64,000 nucleotides of DNA from Selenomonas sp. (GTDB lineage: Bacteria > Bacillota_C > Negativicutes > Selenomonadales > Selenomonadaceae), in the NCBI RefSeq assembly GCF_024699275.1, contig NZ_JAILPX010000155.1, positions 15,598 through 79,597 of the forward strand. The letters run 5' to 3'. Both the position numbers and the translations under genes were made by a program. Below are positions 36,954 through 46,189 of the stretch, piece after piece (position 1 is the first letter of the stretch; every line of letters begins with the position of its first letter). Under the pieces are notes generated by a model, which was given only the letters and a program-made list of their open reading frames with translations, ran no database searches and was not told the DNA's origin.

Positions 36954-37757
36954 TCAGTCCAGTTCATCATCAAGGTCGCTGGAGCTTGCAGCAGCAGTAG
37001 TACCTGCCGGAGCAGCAGCAACTTCAGCGTATTTCGGGTTGAGCTGAATATAAACGATAGCACAAACAAGACCGATAACGCCGAGAGCAACCAGATTGAA
37101 GTTCGTGAACGCTGCAACAACGAAACCCAGGAAGAAGAAAGGCATGAGATACTGAGCGCCCATCATGTTGATGACCATTGCATAACCAACAACTACGATG
37201 AAACCACCAGCAACCTGCAAACCGCCGGAGATAACAGGAGGAATAGCATTGAGCATGTCTTCCACTGCACCTGTACCAACCGTCATAGCTACCAGCAGGG
37301 CGGGAATACCAACACGGAGTCCCTGCAGAAGCAACGCACCATAGTTACAGAGGTCGATGCCGAAGAGATTGCCTTCTTCTGCATAGTCATCGGCCTTGTG
37401 CTGGAATACTACAGAAATCGTCTTACAGATAATAGCCAGAACCTGACCAGCAGCAGCCAGCGGCATGGCAATTGCGATACCCGTTGCCACATCCTGATGG
37501 CTGGCAATGACGAGAATCGTGGAAATTACAGATGCCAGAGCCGCATCCGGTGCGATAGCAGCACCGATGTTCATCCAGCCCAAAGCCATCATTTCCAAAG
37601 TACCACCAATGATAATGCCAGTTGTCATATCGCCTAAGATAAGTCCAGTAACGGTGCAAGCAATCAACGGACGATGAGTCTGCATTTCATCCAGGCAGGA
37701 CCCCATCCCCGCAATCGTTGCGAAAATAAAGATTAACAAGATCTGCATAGTGCCCAT
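36954..37757 (-). CDS. manY: PTS mannose-family transporter subunit IIC
   Basis: A 267-residue polytopic permease with about seven helices, forming the sugar channel with IID. Family features include MALGWMNIGAAIAPDAALASV and the conserved acidic Glu in GGTLEMMALG. The last 20 residues are an alanine-serine stretch ending in the acidic DLDDELD tail. GGAGGG lies before the ATG. A hairpin separates it from IIB and may tune relative expression. Confidence 0.93.
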   Translation of the reverse strand: MGTMQILLIFIFATIAGMGSCLDEMQTHRPLIACTVTGLILGDMTTGIIIGGTLEMMALGWMNIGAAIAPDAALASVISTILVIASHQDVATGIAIAMPLAAAGQVLAIICKTISVVFQHKADDYAEEGNLFGIDLCNYGALLLQGLRVGIPALLVAMTVGTGAVEDMLNAIPPVISGGLQVAGGFIVVVGYAMVINMMGAQYLMPFFFLGFVVAAFTNFNLVALGVIGLVCAIVYIQLNPKYAEVAAAPAGTTAAASSSDLDDELD

Positions 37758-37790
37758 TATATATTCCCTCCATTATGATAATCCTGCATT

Positions 37791-37818
37791 GGCGGGCTGT
37801 CATACACGCCAACCCGCC
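37791..37818 (-). promoter_or_regulatory. Intercistronic hairpin between PTS IIB and IIC genes
   Basis: Perfect 6-bp GC stem GGCGGG/CCCGCC (37791-37796 with 37813-37818) and 16-nt loop in the 94-nt gap. It may be an mRNA processing or stability element; on the minus strand the T run lies before it, so it is not a terminator. Confidence 0.5.
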
Positions 37819-37851
37819 GCTGCAAAAAAACGGCCTATGTTGATAAGATGA

Positions 37852-38328
37852 TTATTTAAGAACATCCATCAGCATGACTTTCTTATCCGTATCAACCTTG
37901 CGGATTTCCAGTTCAATGCCTTTTTCATTGAGTTTCTTGAAGGATTCAATATCCTGGTCATCAACGGAAACAGCCCCCGTAATCTGATGTTTGCCTTCAT
38001 GGAAGCTCATGCCACCGATATTAACGCTCTTGATATCTACGCCATGTTCTACCATATAGAGAACGCTGGTGGGATTCGTGAAGAGCAGCAGGCACTTCTC
38101 ATTTTCATATTTCGGATTGTTGTAAACGCGAACAGCTTTTTCCAGGTCTACAACATGGGATTTGATCCCAGCGGGAGCTACCTGCTTCAGGAGTGTTGCA
38201 CGAATGGTATCCTTTGCCACTTCGTCATCACAGACAATGATGCGTGTGCACCCCGTAACCTTGGACCAAACCGTTGCTACCTGGCCATGAATAAGACGGT
38301 CATCAATTCTTGCTAATACGATATTCAT
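37852..38328 (-). CDS. PTS mannose-family phosphotransferase subunit IIB
   Basis: A 158-residue cytoplasmic EIIB. The phosphorylated histidine is in DDRLIHGQVATVW near residue 15, the hallmark of this family. It passes phosphate from IIA to the incoming sugar. Its ATG overlaps the IIA stop by one base (TAATG), and GAGGAGG sits in the end of the IIA gene, so the two are coupled. IIA and IIB are separate proteins here, as in LevD/LevE, not fused as in E. coli ManX. Confidence 0.94.
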   Translation of the reverse strand: MNIVLARIDDRLIHGQVATVWSKVTGCTRIIVCDDEVAKDTIRATLLKQVAPAGIKSHVVDLEKAVRVYNNPKYENEKCLLLFTNPTSVLYMVEHGVDIKSVNIGGMSFHEGKHQITGAVSVDDQDIESFKKLNEKGIELEIRKVDTDKKVMLMDVLK

Positions 38329-38759
38329 TATAAATCCTCCTCATCATCATCGGAAATCTGGCTGGCATGGAACGTCTGCAAACCACTGCGGCCTGCCTCC
38401 GTAGCCCGTTCCATAAGAGCCTTGATATCCGAACCATCATCAGCCAGCTGCGCACTGCACATCTCGATAAGCATGGGCAGATTCACGCCCGTGACAATAC
38501 CATAGTTCTCATTGCTGATTACCAGACGGCAGGCAGCATTATAAGGGCTGCCGCCGAACAGATCATTCAGGAACAATACACCGTCCTTGCAGTCCAGGCC
38601 TTTGATTGCCTCTTCATACTTAGCGACCACATCGTCCGGACCTTCACCAGGTACCAGCGTTACTGCAGCCACATTTTTTTGCTCACCGCAAATCATCTCG
38701 CAGGAACGCACCAGTTCCTCAGCAAAGATACCGTGAGTACCAACAATAATACCAAACAT
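38328..38759 (-). CDS. PTS mannose-family phosphotransferase subunit IIA
   Basis: A 143-residue EIIA accepting phosphate from HPr on the histidine in GIIVGTHGIFAEE (residue 9). The LFGGSPYNAA segment is conserved in the family. The C-terminus is acidic (DDDEEDL). AGGAGG precedes the ATG. First gene of the operon, 80-110 nt downstream of a textbook sigma-54 promoter, which matches control by the divergently placed family regulator upstream. Confidence 0.94.
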   Translation of the reverse strand: MFGIIVGTHGIFAEELVRSCEMICGEQKNVAAVTLVPGEGPDDVVAKYEEAIKGLDCKDGVLFLNDLFGGSPYNAACRLVISNENYGIVTGVNLPMLIEMCSAQLADDGSDIKALMERATEAGRSGLQTFHASQISDDDEEDL

Positions 38760-38851
38760 TCACACTACCTCCTAAGCTCATTACCCCTAAATTAATATTT
38801 ATGGTTGATTTTGAACGTTTTTGGCTTTTTTTGCCTTACGCTCCTATATAA

Positions 38852-38867
38852 TGCAATATGCGTGCCA
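38852..38867 (-). promoter_or_regulatory. Sigma-54 (-24/-12) promoter of the PTS operon
   Basis: On the minus strand TGGCACG-N4-TTGCA, with the -24 GG at 38866-38867 and the -12 GC within 38852-38856. It matches the full sigma-54 consensus TGGCACR-N4-TTGCW. The IIA gene starts about 90 nt downstream. Confidence 0.92.
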
Positions 38868-38972
38868 ACTTTGTGTATCAAAAACGAAATTTTATCATTT
38901 CGTTTATTTCTCTTCTTTTTTCACGCTTTTTTCAGAATAATATTCCTATTTATGATACTATAACTCTTTTTT

Positions 38973-39003
38973 TAATACACTCTAATACACTAATTGATAC
39001 ACT
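38973..39003 (-). promoter_or_regulatory. Direct repeats, candidate LevR-type upstream activating sequence
   Basis: Three near-identical 9-mers (TAATACACT at 38973-38981 and 38983-38991; TGATACACT at 38995-39003) spaced 10 and 12 bp, roughly one helical turn. They lie about 105-135 bp upstream of the -24 element, a normal distance for a sigma-54 activator site. Confidence 0.55.
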
Positions 39004-39030
39004 TTCATCTAAAATGACCTGTATCCGCAT

Positions 39031-39071
39031 AAAAAAAATACACTATGACAAATGTCATGGTCATAGTGTAT
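39031..39071 (-). terminator. Terminator of the LevR-like gene
   Basis: Perfect 12-bp stem (39038-39049 with 39060-39071) followed by eight T on the minus strand, 9 nt past the regulator stop. The loop holds a second small palindrome. Confidence 0.9.
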
Positions 39072-39079
39072 GATCTGTA

Positions 39080-41884
39080 TCAAAGCATATTGGCCATAAA
39101 ATAATACTCATCTTCGTCAAAACGTAATTTTAGTGTTTCATCAAAGATTTTGGCCGCCTTTTTCAAGGCCATTAATTTTCTGTTATCCACCGCCTGCTTA
39201 TCCTCTTTATAAACCAACGGGCTGCGCGTTACCACCCGTTCCAAGGCACAACCGCAATGAACCAACAAACGCACCCGCAGGGGATTGGATAGGTTTAATT
39301 GCAGATCCTCTTCCAGTGTCTTATCAAACTCCAGCAGTACGCTCATAATCTTGGCGGGATTCAGATAGGTAAGAAAGCGTTGTAAGGATTCCTCACAAAG
39401 ACGCTGCACCACTAGATTCCCCTTACCCTCATGACGGGACAGCTTCGACGCTATTGCGGTTTCACTGGCAAAAACCAGTTCCGTCAACCGCCGTTCCCCT
39501 TCCCCATCAATAAGCTGTTCCAAGGGTATAAAGGGAATATTCAGCGTTGGTTTCTTCATGCCCACCGCCGCCACAATGCGATACTCCTGAGCGATTTCCG
39601 CCAGCCGGTCGTCCAAATGCAGCACGCCTACGGGAATGACTTCAATAATCCGCCCCGCATGGCGCAGCACATCCTCCACCAGGGCTTTGATCTTCATGGC
39701 AGCTCCATGACCGGAAGAACAGATAGTCACAATAGCTTCCTGCGTATTAACAGGAACCTCATGGGTATCGACAGCCTCATAGCCCTTGAAACTAAGCAGG
39801 GATTCATAGATGCTGTCCAAATCCATACCAGCAATATCAACCTTGCGCATGGCTTCCAGAATCAAGGGCGTAGACACCATATCCAAGGTCCGCACAGGAA
39901 TCTTCAACCGTTCAGAAAGCAGCGCTCCTATGTTGCAAAGTGAGCCCATATCCGCCAGAATCAATACCCCCTTCTGACATTCCATCCCCCTGAGCATGCC
40001 TGCTGTCTGCTCCAGTATCTCCTGTGGATTGACCTCCAAGGGCATGTCAATGGCAATGATATTGGTATCGGCGGAACTAAACAGCCGCTTGGCCACATCA
40101 ACCATGGAACTTGCCGTTGTCTTGCCATGGGTAGCCACCAAAATGATGATTTTTTCCTCCAGTTCATCATCATCTGCCGATTCCAGCAACAACGCAATAT
40201 ATTCAATCTCAGCCCGGGGCACAGTCACATGATAGTGCTTTTCAATCAAAGTCCCGATTTCCTCTGCTACCCGCATATATTCCGAATCCTTGGGGATAGC
40301 CCCTTCTATTTCCGTATAGGGAATCGTCTCCTGGGCCTTGACCCGCTTAAAGAAAGCCGACAGATGCAAACTGAATGCATAGAGAAACCTGTCCCGGTAA
40401 CTGCGATTCAATCGTTTCTGTACATAGAGGGATATCTGCTCGGAAAAATCCACCAATGCCTCATCCACAATCTTAAGCAGCCGTTCCCGGGTAGTCATAT
40501 TGACAGAATGCTTCTTATTATATAGTTCTTTAACATAGACATTTACATCCGTGGCCACAATCTGCTTGATGAGTTCATCGCTGATCCCTTCCCCCTTGAG
40601 AAGCGCCACCTTGTCCTCTACCACCTGATAGAGATTAAAGCCTTCCCGATTGCCCTCATCATCCAGTTTGAATTTTTCTCCGGGAGGAGATACCAGCAAA
40701 GGCTCACTGACATACTGGGTGAGCTCCGCTAAAGCCTGCCGATTGGCCGACAATGTCAGCAAACCGTCCCGGACACTGGCCGGCAACATCCGAAAATCCG
40801 CTTCAATGAAACTGGGATTATCTATCCCATTCAGGAAAGCCTGAGCACAAAGCAATTTGATATTGGATTTCAGCTGTCCCACATTGCCACTGCCAATGCT
40901 GCCAATCAATGCCTTAATCGCTTCCACGCTGATGCGTACAGGCTTCTTGACCCGCTGGGCCTCCTCCATAAAGAGCAGCTTCAAAATATCCAGTTTCTCC
41001 TCCAAGGTTCGTTCAGACAAGGGCTTTATGGTAATGATATTGGGAATGCGCCGGACAAAGGTCTTCGTCAAAGCCGAATTCGGGTCTTCTGTCGTAGCGC
41101 CGATAATCAGCACCTTGGCCTTACGGCTGCGGGTAGTTTCCCCCAAACGATTATATGTCCCCGTATCCATGAAGTAGAAAATCATTTCCTGCCCTTCAGG
41201 GGGCAGGCGATGGATTTCATCCAAAAAAAGAACGCCGCCATCGGCCTCTTCTACCAGTCCGGCCTTAGCCGTATCCGCTCCCGTAAATGCTCCCTTGATA
41301 TGTCCGAAGATATGGGAAATCAGCAATTGCGGATTATTATAATAATCTGCACAATTAAAGGTAATAAAGGGTGCATGCTCACCGAAACGCTTCATGGCCT
41401 TACCATAAGCAAACATCATATGCGCAAAAAGTGTCTTACCCACTCCGGTTTGTCCCACAATCAACGTATGAAGCCCATCTGGCGGATAAAGTATGGCGGC
41501 TTTCCCTTGCTCCACCTGCCGCTTGAGACTCTTGTCCGCACCAATCAACCGTGCAAATGGATTAGCCTCTTCCTCCTCATCACTGGCAAAAATTCGCTTG
41601 CATTCCTCCACATCCCGGAATTGCAAAGGCCCATGCCCCAGTTCGCACTCCAGTAACTTTTCCAGGGTTCCCCGATCAAAATAACGTACCGGCCGACCTG
41701 TAAACTTTATAATTCTATCCTGGCGATGCAGTTCATTTAACTCTTTGGATACGTTATTCCGCAAAATATCCAATTCATCGGCAATTTCCTGGGCATCAAA
41801 ACCAATCTGCCCCGTCATATCCTTACTTTCCATTGCGGATGAACGCTCTTGTATGTAAAGTAAAATCCGCTCACTGCGTTTCAA
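39080..41884 (-). CDS. levR: LevR/ManR-like sigma-54 activator with PTS regulation domains
   Basis: A 934-residue enhancer-binding activator. Order: N-terminal helix-turn-helix (about 1-80); AAA+ ATPase (about 110-340) with Walker A GQTGVGKT and the sigma-54 contact motif GAFTGA; PRD1 (about 450-560); mannose-type EIIA domain (about 570-700, ATHGKTTAS); a GatB-like EIIB domain (TICSSGHGAAMK); and PRD2 at the C-terminus. Phosphorylation by HPr and by the PTS it controls should set its activity. TTG at 41884 is the start, 8 nt after AGGAG. It lies upstream of the PTS operon and its sigma-54 promoter. Confidence 0.93.
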   Translation of the reverse strand: MKRSERILLYIQERSSAMESKDMTGQIGFDAQEIADELDILRNNVSKELNELHRQDRIIKFTGRPVRYFDRGTLEKLLECELGHGPLQFRDVEECKRIFASDEEEEANPFARLIGADKSLKRQVEQGKAAILYPPDGLHTLIVGQTGVGKTLFAHMMFAYGKAMKRFGEHAPFITFNCADYYNNPQLLISHIFGHIKGAFTGADTAKAGLVEEADGGVLFLDEIHRLPPEGQEMIFYFMDTGTYNRLGETTRSRKAKVLIIGATTEDPNSALTKTFVRRIPNIITIKPLSERTLEEKLDILKLLFMEEAQRVKKPVRISVEAIKALIGSIGSGNVGQLKSNIKLLCAQAFLNGIDNPSFIEADFRMLPASVRDGLLTLSANRQALAELTQYVSEPLLVSPPGEKFKLDDEGNREGFNLYQVVEDKVALLKGEGISDELIKQIVATDVNVYVKELYNKKHSVNMTTRERLLKIVDEALVDFSEQISLYVQKRLNRSYRDRFLYAFSLHLSAFFKRVKAQETIPYTEIEGAIPKDSEYMRVAEEIGTLIEKHYHVTVPRAEIEYIALLLESADDDELEEKIIILVATHGKTTASSMVDVAKRLFSSADTNIIAIDMPLEVNPQEILEQTAGMLRGMECQKGVLILADMGSLCNIGALLSERLKIPVRTLDMVSTPLILEAMRKVDIAGMDLDSIYESLLSFKGYEAVDTHEVPVNTQEAIVTICSSGHGAAMKIKALVEDVLRHAGRIIEVIPVGVLHLDDRLAEIAQEYRIVAAVGMKKPTLNIPFIPLEQLIDGEGERRLTELVFASETAIASKLSRHEGKGNLVVQRLCEESLQRFLTYLNPAKIMSVLLEFDKTLEEDLQLNLSNPLRVRLLVHCGCALERVVTRSPLVYKEDKQAVDNRKLMALKKAAKIFDETLKLRFDEDEYYFMANML

Positions 41885-42045
41885 CTGTATCACTCCTTTT
41901 CGATACTCTTCCTCAATCATATAACAGAGTATTAGATATAGCAAGAAAATATCCGTTCATCCATTAGAATCCGCAAAGCTAAGCAGGATTTCCCCTTTTC
42001 CATAGCGAATAAAAGTAGCACATAGCGAAAAAGGGAGGGAAATCC

Positions 42046-42357
42046 ATGGAAAAACAAATCGCAGTCTGGTTGGTGCAGCGCGGCTACGCCGATGATGTAG
42101 AACAAGGTGTACGGTTTGCTGAAGCATTGGCGAAGAACGAATGCACCGAGGAAATGCTCGAAACCCTCGGTCATAATATCGATATATTTATGACCGTTGG
42201 CGGCCCGATTACCGCCGAAAACCTCATGCCCTTCATGCAGGAAAAATGCAATATGGCTAAGAAACTAATCAAATTCTGGAGTGAAAATCCCAAGGATACG
42301 AATGCCATCTTCTTCTTCAACGAATGCAGAAAGCACGACGTGGAGGTCGGGCAATAA
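42046..42357 (+). CDS. Small hypothetical protein
   Basis: A 103-residue soluble protein with no recognised domain. It begins MEKQIAVWLVQRGYADD, is mostly helical by composition and has two cysteines (one in ECRKH near the end). A strong GGGAGGG lies 6 nt before the ATG, and an excellent bidirectional terminator begins at its stop codon, so it is a genuine gene. It is divergent from the LevR-like gene. Function unknown. Confidence 0.75.
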   Translation: MEKQIAVWLVQRGYADDVEQGVRFAEALAKNECTEEMLETLGHNIDIFMTVGGPITAENLMPFMQEKCNMAKKLIKFWSENPKDTNAIFFFNECRKHDVEVGQ

Positions 42358-42392
42358 AAAAATCCGCAAGCAAATTGCTTGCGGATTTTTTT
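42356..42392. terminator. Bidirectional terminator
   Basis: A-run, stem TCCGCAAGC/GCTTGCGGA, T-run. It ends the small plus-strand gene and overlaps the stop of the convergent 3D-domain gene. Confidence 0.9.
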
Positions 42393-43206
42393 ATGACAGC
42401 ACATAAACTTCAATATTTCGACGTCCGAAATTCATGCACTCCCCATAGGTCTCCATGCACAAATCCACTTTCTGACCACGGATAGCGCCGCCAGTATCAG
42501 CAGCCACAGCCACACCATAGCCTGGTATATAGACTTGGGATCCCAATGGAATAACATTCGGGTCAACAGCAACCACTCCCCGGCGGGCCGGAATCCCCAT
42601 GGCGGTAGTGCCCGTAGCACTGCCGTCTGTAGGCAGATAAGCTGTTGCTTCCATGGTGTAAACGCGGGTATAAGGCATCGCCCCCCTCTCCGTCTGCACC
42701 TTTGGTCTCATTTGTTCTTCACGCATACGCTGCAGTGCTGCACGTTTTTTTGCACTGTCAGTTACTACTATATCTAAGTTCGCCTGAATTTTCGCATCCA
42801 GTCCCAGAGGTGTTTCCACATCCTCCAGATTATAGCCCAACTCGATCAGGGCGTCGCCTACGGTCTGCTTGCTGGTCACGACCGATTTTGCCTGACCATT
42901 GTACGTTACCGTTACCGGAACCGCGCGGTAAACGGTGATTTTCGTGTTACTGCCATCCTTTTCCAGATGGTATTCATCGTTGGCTCTAAGTTTCACGCCA
43001 TTTTTCCCTAAGATAAACGCAGGATTTGTATGATTTGTATTGGTCGTAATGGTTTTACCATCGGCCACAATAGTTACCTGGTGCCAATCGTCTGGCAACG
43101 TAGTCTTCGTAAAGCCCGTTGTCAACATCATCATAATGGCCAGCACCGCGCACATTACAACTTTTTGTTCTTTATGATTGAAAGCCACGATTTTCCTTAA
43201 ACTCAT
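42391..43206 (-). CDS. Secreted 3D-domain protein with DUF348 (YabE/YuiC-like)
   Basis: A 271-residue cell-wall-associated protein. It has an N-terminal signal anchor (about 15-35), a ubiquitin-like DUF348 segment (about 85-145, with TVTYNGQAKSVVTSKQTVGDAL spread across it), and a C-terminal 3D domain (about 185-271) with the three conserved aspartates in VAVDPNVIPLG, AADTGGAIRG and VDLCM. The 3D fold resembles the lytic transglycosylase MltA barrel, so peptidoglycan cleavage is likely. It lacks the G5 domain of YabE. Promoter at 43245-43274. Confidence 0.88.
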   Translation of the reverse strand: MSLRKIVAFNHKEQKVVMCAVLAIMMMLTTGFTKTTLPDDWHQVTIVADGKTITTNTNHTNPAFILGKNGVKLRANDEYHLEKDGSNTKITVYRAVPVTVTYNGQAKSVVTSKQTVGDALIELGYNLEDVETPLGLDAKIQANLDIVVTDSAKKRAALQRMREEQMRPKVQTERGAMPYTRVYTMEATAYLPTDGSATGTTAMGIPARRGVVAVDPNVIPLGSQVYIPGYGVAVAADTGGAIRGQKVDLCMETYGECMNFGRRNIEVYVLS

Positions 43207-43244
43207 TAAAAGCCCCCTTCAAACTTCGGTGAAGAACTTTTAGC

Positions 43245-43274
43245 AGTATAGCATGGGATTAAAACCCTTGTCAA
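43245..43274 (-). promoter_or_regulatory. Promoter for the 3D-domain gene
   Basis: Minus-strand -35 TTGACA (43269-43274), 18-bp spacer, -10 TATACT (43245-43250) with an upstream TGC extension. Confidence 0.75.
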
Positions 43275-43329
43275 ATTCTACTCAACTATTTTCCCACATT
43301 TAGCTGAAAAACAGCTGAAAAATGGGAAT

Positions 43330-43372
43330 AAAAAAGCAGTGGACCGCATTTTTTAATGCATGTCCACCACTT
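43330..43372 (-). terminator. Terminator of the metG-tatD unit
   Basis: Stem GTGGAC/GTCCAC extended by an inner GCATT/AATGC hairpin, followed on the minus strand by TTTTTT. Confidence 0.8.
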
Positions 43373-43399
43373 TTACCAAAAAACCGGCAAAACAAGGGA

Positions 43400-44179
43400 T
43401 TAGATACCATATAATTCCTCAGCATTGTTTGAGGTCTGTTTAGCCACCTTTTCCACAGGAATCCCCTTGATTTCAGCTACTTTCTCTGCCACATAGCGCA
43501 CAAAAGCAGGTTCATTCTGTTTCCCTCGCATAGGAACAGGTGCCAGATAAGGCGCATCGGTCTCAACCAAAATGCGTTCCAAGGGAAATCTCGCCACTAT
43601 TTCGGGAAGTTTAGCCGCGTTCTTATAAGTTAAAGGCCCATCGACACCAATGTACCACCCCAGCTGATAAAGCTCTTGTGCCATTTCATAACTGCCGGAA
43701 AAACAATGCATCACACCGCTAATACCGCGGCCCTCTTTTTTCAGAATGGCCATGGTATCCCCATGAGCCTCCCGGTCATGAACACAAACCGGCAGATGCA
43801 GCTGGCGGGCTAAGTCCAACTGATGGATGAACATACGCCGCTGCAAAGCCCGCTTTTCCTCATCTTTCTCCCAATAATAATCCAGGCCAATTTCACCGAT
43901 GGCCACCACGCGTGTACACTTGGTCCAAGCCGCCAACTGCTCATCATCCGCCGTACCCAATTCATAAATTTCTTCCGGATGGATGCCTACACCGGCGTAA
44001 ACGCCATCATAGGAAGCCGCTAGTTCCACCGCCTTCTCCGAAGACGCCAAGGTGTCTCCCATATTGATCAGGCGGGTAACGCCTGCTTCCTGCGCCCGGG
44101 CAATAACTTCAGCTTCCTGTCTGGAAAATTTGTCATCATTTAAATGGGTGTGGGTATCCACTAATGCAAACTTCCCCAT
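43400..44179 (-). CDS. tatD: TatD-family metal-dependent hydrolase
   Basis: A 259-residue TIM-barrel hydrolase (DNase or deacylase family). Metal ligands are visible as DTHTHL at the start, a glutamate in GEIGLDYYW, histidines in PVCVHDREAH and MHCFSGS, and the aspartate in ILVETDAPYLAP. It starts 1 nt after the metG stop, a metG-tatD linkage common in Firmicutes. Both DNA-end and D-aminoacyl-tRNA activities have been reported for family members. Confidence 0.93.
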   Translation of the reverse strand: MGKFALVDTHTHLNDDKFSRQEAEVIARAQEAGVTRLINMGDTLASSEKAVELAASYDGVYAGVGIHPEEIYELGTADDEQLAAWTKCTRVVAIGEIGLDYYWEKDEEKRALQRRMFIHQLDLARQLHLPVCVHDREAHGDTMAILKKEGRGISGVMHCFSGSYEMAQELYQLGWYIGVDGPLTYKNAAKLPEIVARFPLERILVETDAPYLAPVPMRGKQNEPAFVRYVAEKVAEIKGIPVEKVAKQTSNNAEELYGI

Positions 44180-44180
44180 A

Positions 44181-46130
44181 TCAGCGTACCGCAGAGCCTA
44201 CTGGCATATCCACAGACAGGACCTGCAAATCGTCGCCAGAGGAAGCGGCCAATACCATACCATGGGATACGATACCGCGAATCTTGGCCGGTTTCAAGTT
44301 TATAACCATCACCACATTCTTGCCCACCAGCTCGTCCGGAGTGTAATGCTTCGCAATACCAGATACGATTTCCCGCTGTTCATCGCCCAAATCAACGGTA
44401 AGCTTCAACAATTTTTCTGTCTTCGGCACCGGTTCAGCAGAAACCACCTTGACCACCCGCAGGTGAATCTTCGAAAATTCATCTATGCTGATTTCTTCAT
44501 GTCCGCTATCGGCTTCTGGCTTAACGGCGTTCTTATCCTGTTTGTTCTTCTTCGCTGGCTTTTCCTGCTTAGCTGGCGTTTTGTCTTTCTCCACCTCAAT
44601 GCGGGGAAAGAGCTGCTCAGGCGTTCCCACCTTATGGTTAGCAGCAATACCGCCCCACTCCTGAATATCCGCCAACTGGACATCGGCAAAATCACGTTCC
44701 AGATTCAGCTGTTTCCAAATACGCTCAGCCGTAATCGGCATAAAGGGACTGATCATTACGCTGATCTGACGCAGGGATTCCGCCAGATTGTACATGACAT
44801 TGGCCAATTCCTGTTTTTGGGTCTCATCTTTGGCCAATGCCCAGGGAGCCGTTTCATCAATGTATTTATTGGCCCGGCTGATAAAGGCCCAGACTTTCTT
44901 GATGGTCAGGGACAATTCCATCTTTTCCATGTTGTCGGCAAAATAACGTACCGTTTCCGCAGCATCAGCTTTAAGGCTCTTATCAATATCGCTTTCACCC
45001 TTAGGTGCAATCAACACACCATCCTGGAATTTCCCCACCATATTCAATGTACGATGCAGCAGGTTCCCCAAATCATTGGCCAAATCGCTATTGATGCGCT
45101 GAATCAATGCATCCCGGGAGAAATTACCATCCTGCCCCAGATTGATTTCTCTGAGCAGGAAATAACGGATTGCATCCGCACCAAACTCATCAATCAAACC
45201 GATGGGGTCAATGACATTGCCCTTTGACTTGCTCATCTTGTCCCCATCCACAATCAGCCAGCCATGACCATAAACCTTCTGGGGCAAGGGTAAATCCAAC
45301 GCCATCAGGATGCACGGCCAGATAATGGTATGGAAGCGCACGATTTCTTTCCCCACCAGATGCAGATTAGCCGGCCAATAACGATTGAACTTTTCCGGAT
45401 CATCCAAAAAGCCAATCGGCGTCAAATAATTCGTCAACGCATCAAACCACACATAGATGACGTGTTTTTCATCCATGGGAACTGGGATCCCCCAGTCAAA
45501 GGACGTACGGGAAATACAGAGATCCTCCAGCCCCTGCTTGATAAAATTGATCATCTCATTACGCCGGGATGTGGGCTGGATAAAGTCCGGGTGACTTTCA
45601 ATGTAGGCGAGAATCTTATCCTGGTAGTTGCTCATCTTAAAGAAATAAGCTTCCTCAGACACTTCCTGCACAGGACGGCCGCAATCCGGGCAGCAGCCAT
45701 TCTCATCCAGCTGATGTTCCGTCCAATAGCTTTCACAGGGTGTACAATAAAGGCCCTTATATTCCCCTTTATAGATATCTCCCTTGGCATAAATCCGACG
45801 GAAAATCTCCTGTACCACCCGTTCATGACGTTTTTCCGTCGTACGGATAAAGTCATCATTGCTGATGTTGAGCTTCTGCCAAAGATTCTGGAAACCAGCC
45901 ACAATCTTATTCGTATACTCAATGGGCTTGATGCCGGCTTCTTCTGCTTTCTGTTGAATTTTCTGCCCGTGCTCATCCGATCCCGTCAGGAAAAATACAT
46001 CATCTCCTGCCAGACGGTGAAAGCGGGCAATACTATCTGCAATGGTGGTGCAGTATGCATGACCGATATGCAACTTGGCACTGGGATAATAAATCGGCGT
46101 AGTAATGTAAAATGGTTTTTTTTCAGACAT
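44181..46130 (-). CDS. metG: Methionyl-tRNA synthetase
   Basis: A 649-residue class I synthetase. The HIGH motif is HIGH in LHIGHAY, a four-cysteine zinc knuckle lies in CTPCESYW...CCPDCG (about 127-150), and the KMSKS loop is DKMSKSKGN near residue 300. After the anticodon-binding helices comes a lysine-rich linker (about 500-545) and a C-terminal OB-fold tRNA-binding domain (about 550-649) that dimerises the enzyme. GGAGG lies 9 nt before the ATG. Co-transcribed with tatD. Confidence 0.96.
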   Translation of the reverse strand: MSEKKPFYITTPIYYPSAKLHIGHAYCTTIADSIARFHRLAGDDVFFLTGSDEHGQKIQQKAEEAGIKPIEYTNKIVAGFQNLWQKLNISNDDFIRTTEKRHERVVQEIFRRIYAKGDIYKGEYKGLYCTPCESYWTEHQLDENGCCPDCGRPVQEVSEEAYFFKMSNYQDKILAYIESHPDFIQPTSRRNEMINFIKQGLEDLCISRTSFDWGIPVPMDEKHVIYVWFDALTNYLTPIGFLDDPEKFNRYWPANLHLVGKEIVRFHTIIWPCILMALDLPLPQKVYGHGWLIVDGDKMSKSKGNVIDPIGLIDEFGADAIRYFLLREINLGQDGNFSRDALIQRINSDLANDLGNLLHRTLNMVGKFQDGVLIAPKGESDIDKSLKADAAETVRYFADNMEKMELSLTIKKVWAFISRANKYIDETAPWALAKDETQKQELANVMYNLAESLRQISVMISPFMPITAERIWKQLNLERDFADVQLADIQEWGGIAANHKVGTPEQLFPRIEVEKDKTPAKQEKPAKKNKQDKNAVKPEADSGHEEISIDEFSKIHLRVVKVVSAEPVPKTEKLLKLTVDLGDEQREIVSGIAKHYTPDELVGKNVVMVINLKPAKIRGIVSHGMVLAASSGDDLQVLSVDMPVGSAVR

Positions 46131-46189
46131 GGAAAATGATCCTCCTTATATTACACCTGCAAATGATTCAGATGTTGCATACATAAAAT

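Noticed and set aside
36744..37637. Antisense frame of 297 codons opposite the PTS IIC and IID genes
   Set aside because: No ribosome binding site, composition typical of a codon-bias shadow, and the opposite strand encodes clear PTS subunits.
38858..39073. Plus-strand frame of 71 codons in the PTS-regulator gap
   Set aside because: It overlaps the sigma-54 promoter, the direct repeats and the terminator, and has no ribosome site.
40127..40525. Plus-strand frame of 132 codons inside the LevR-like gene
   Set aside because: Antisense shadow; the coding strand has continuous PRD and EIIA domains.
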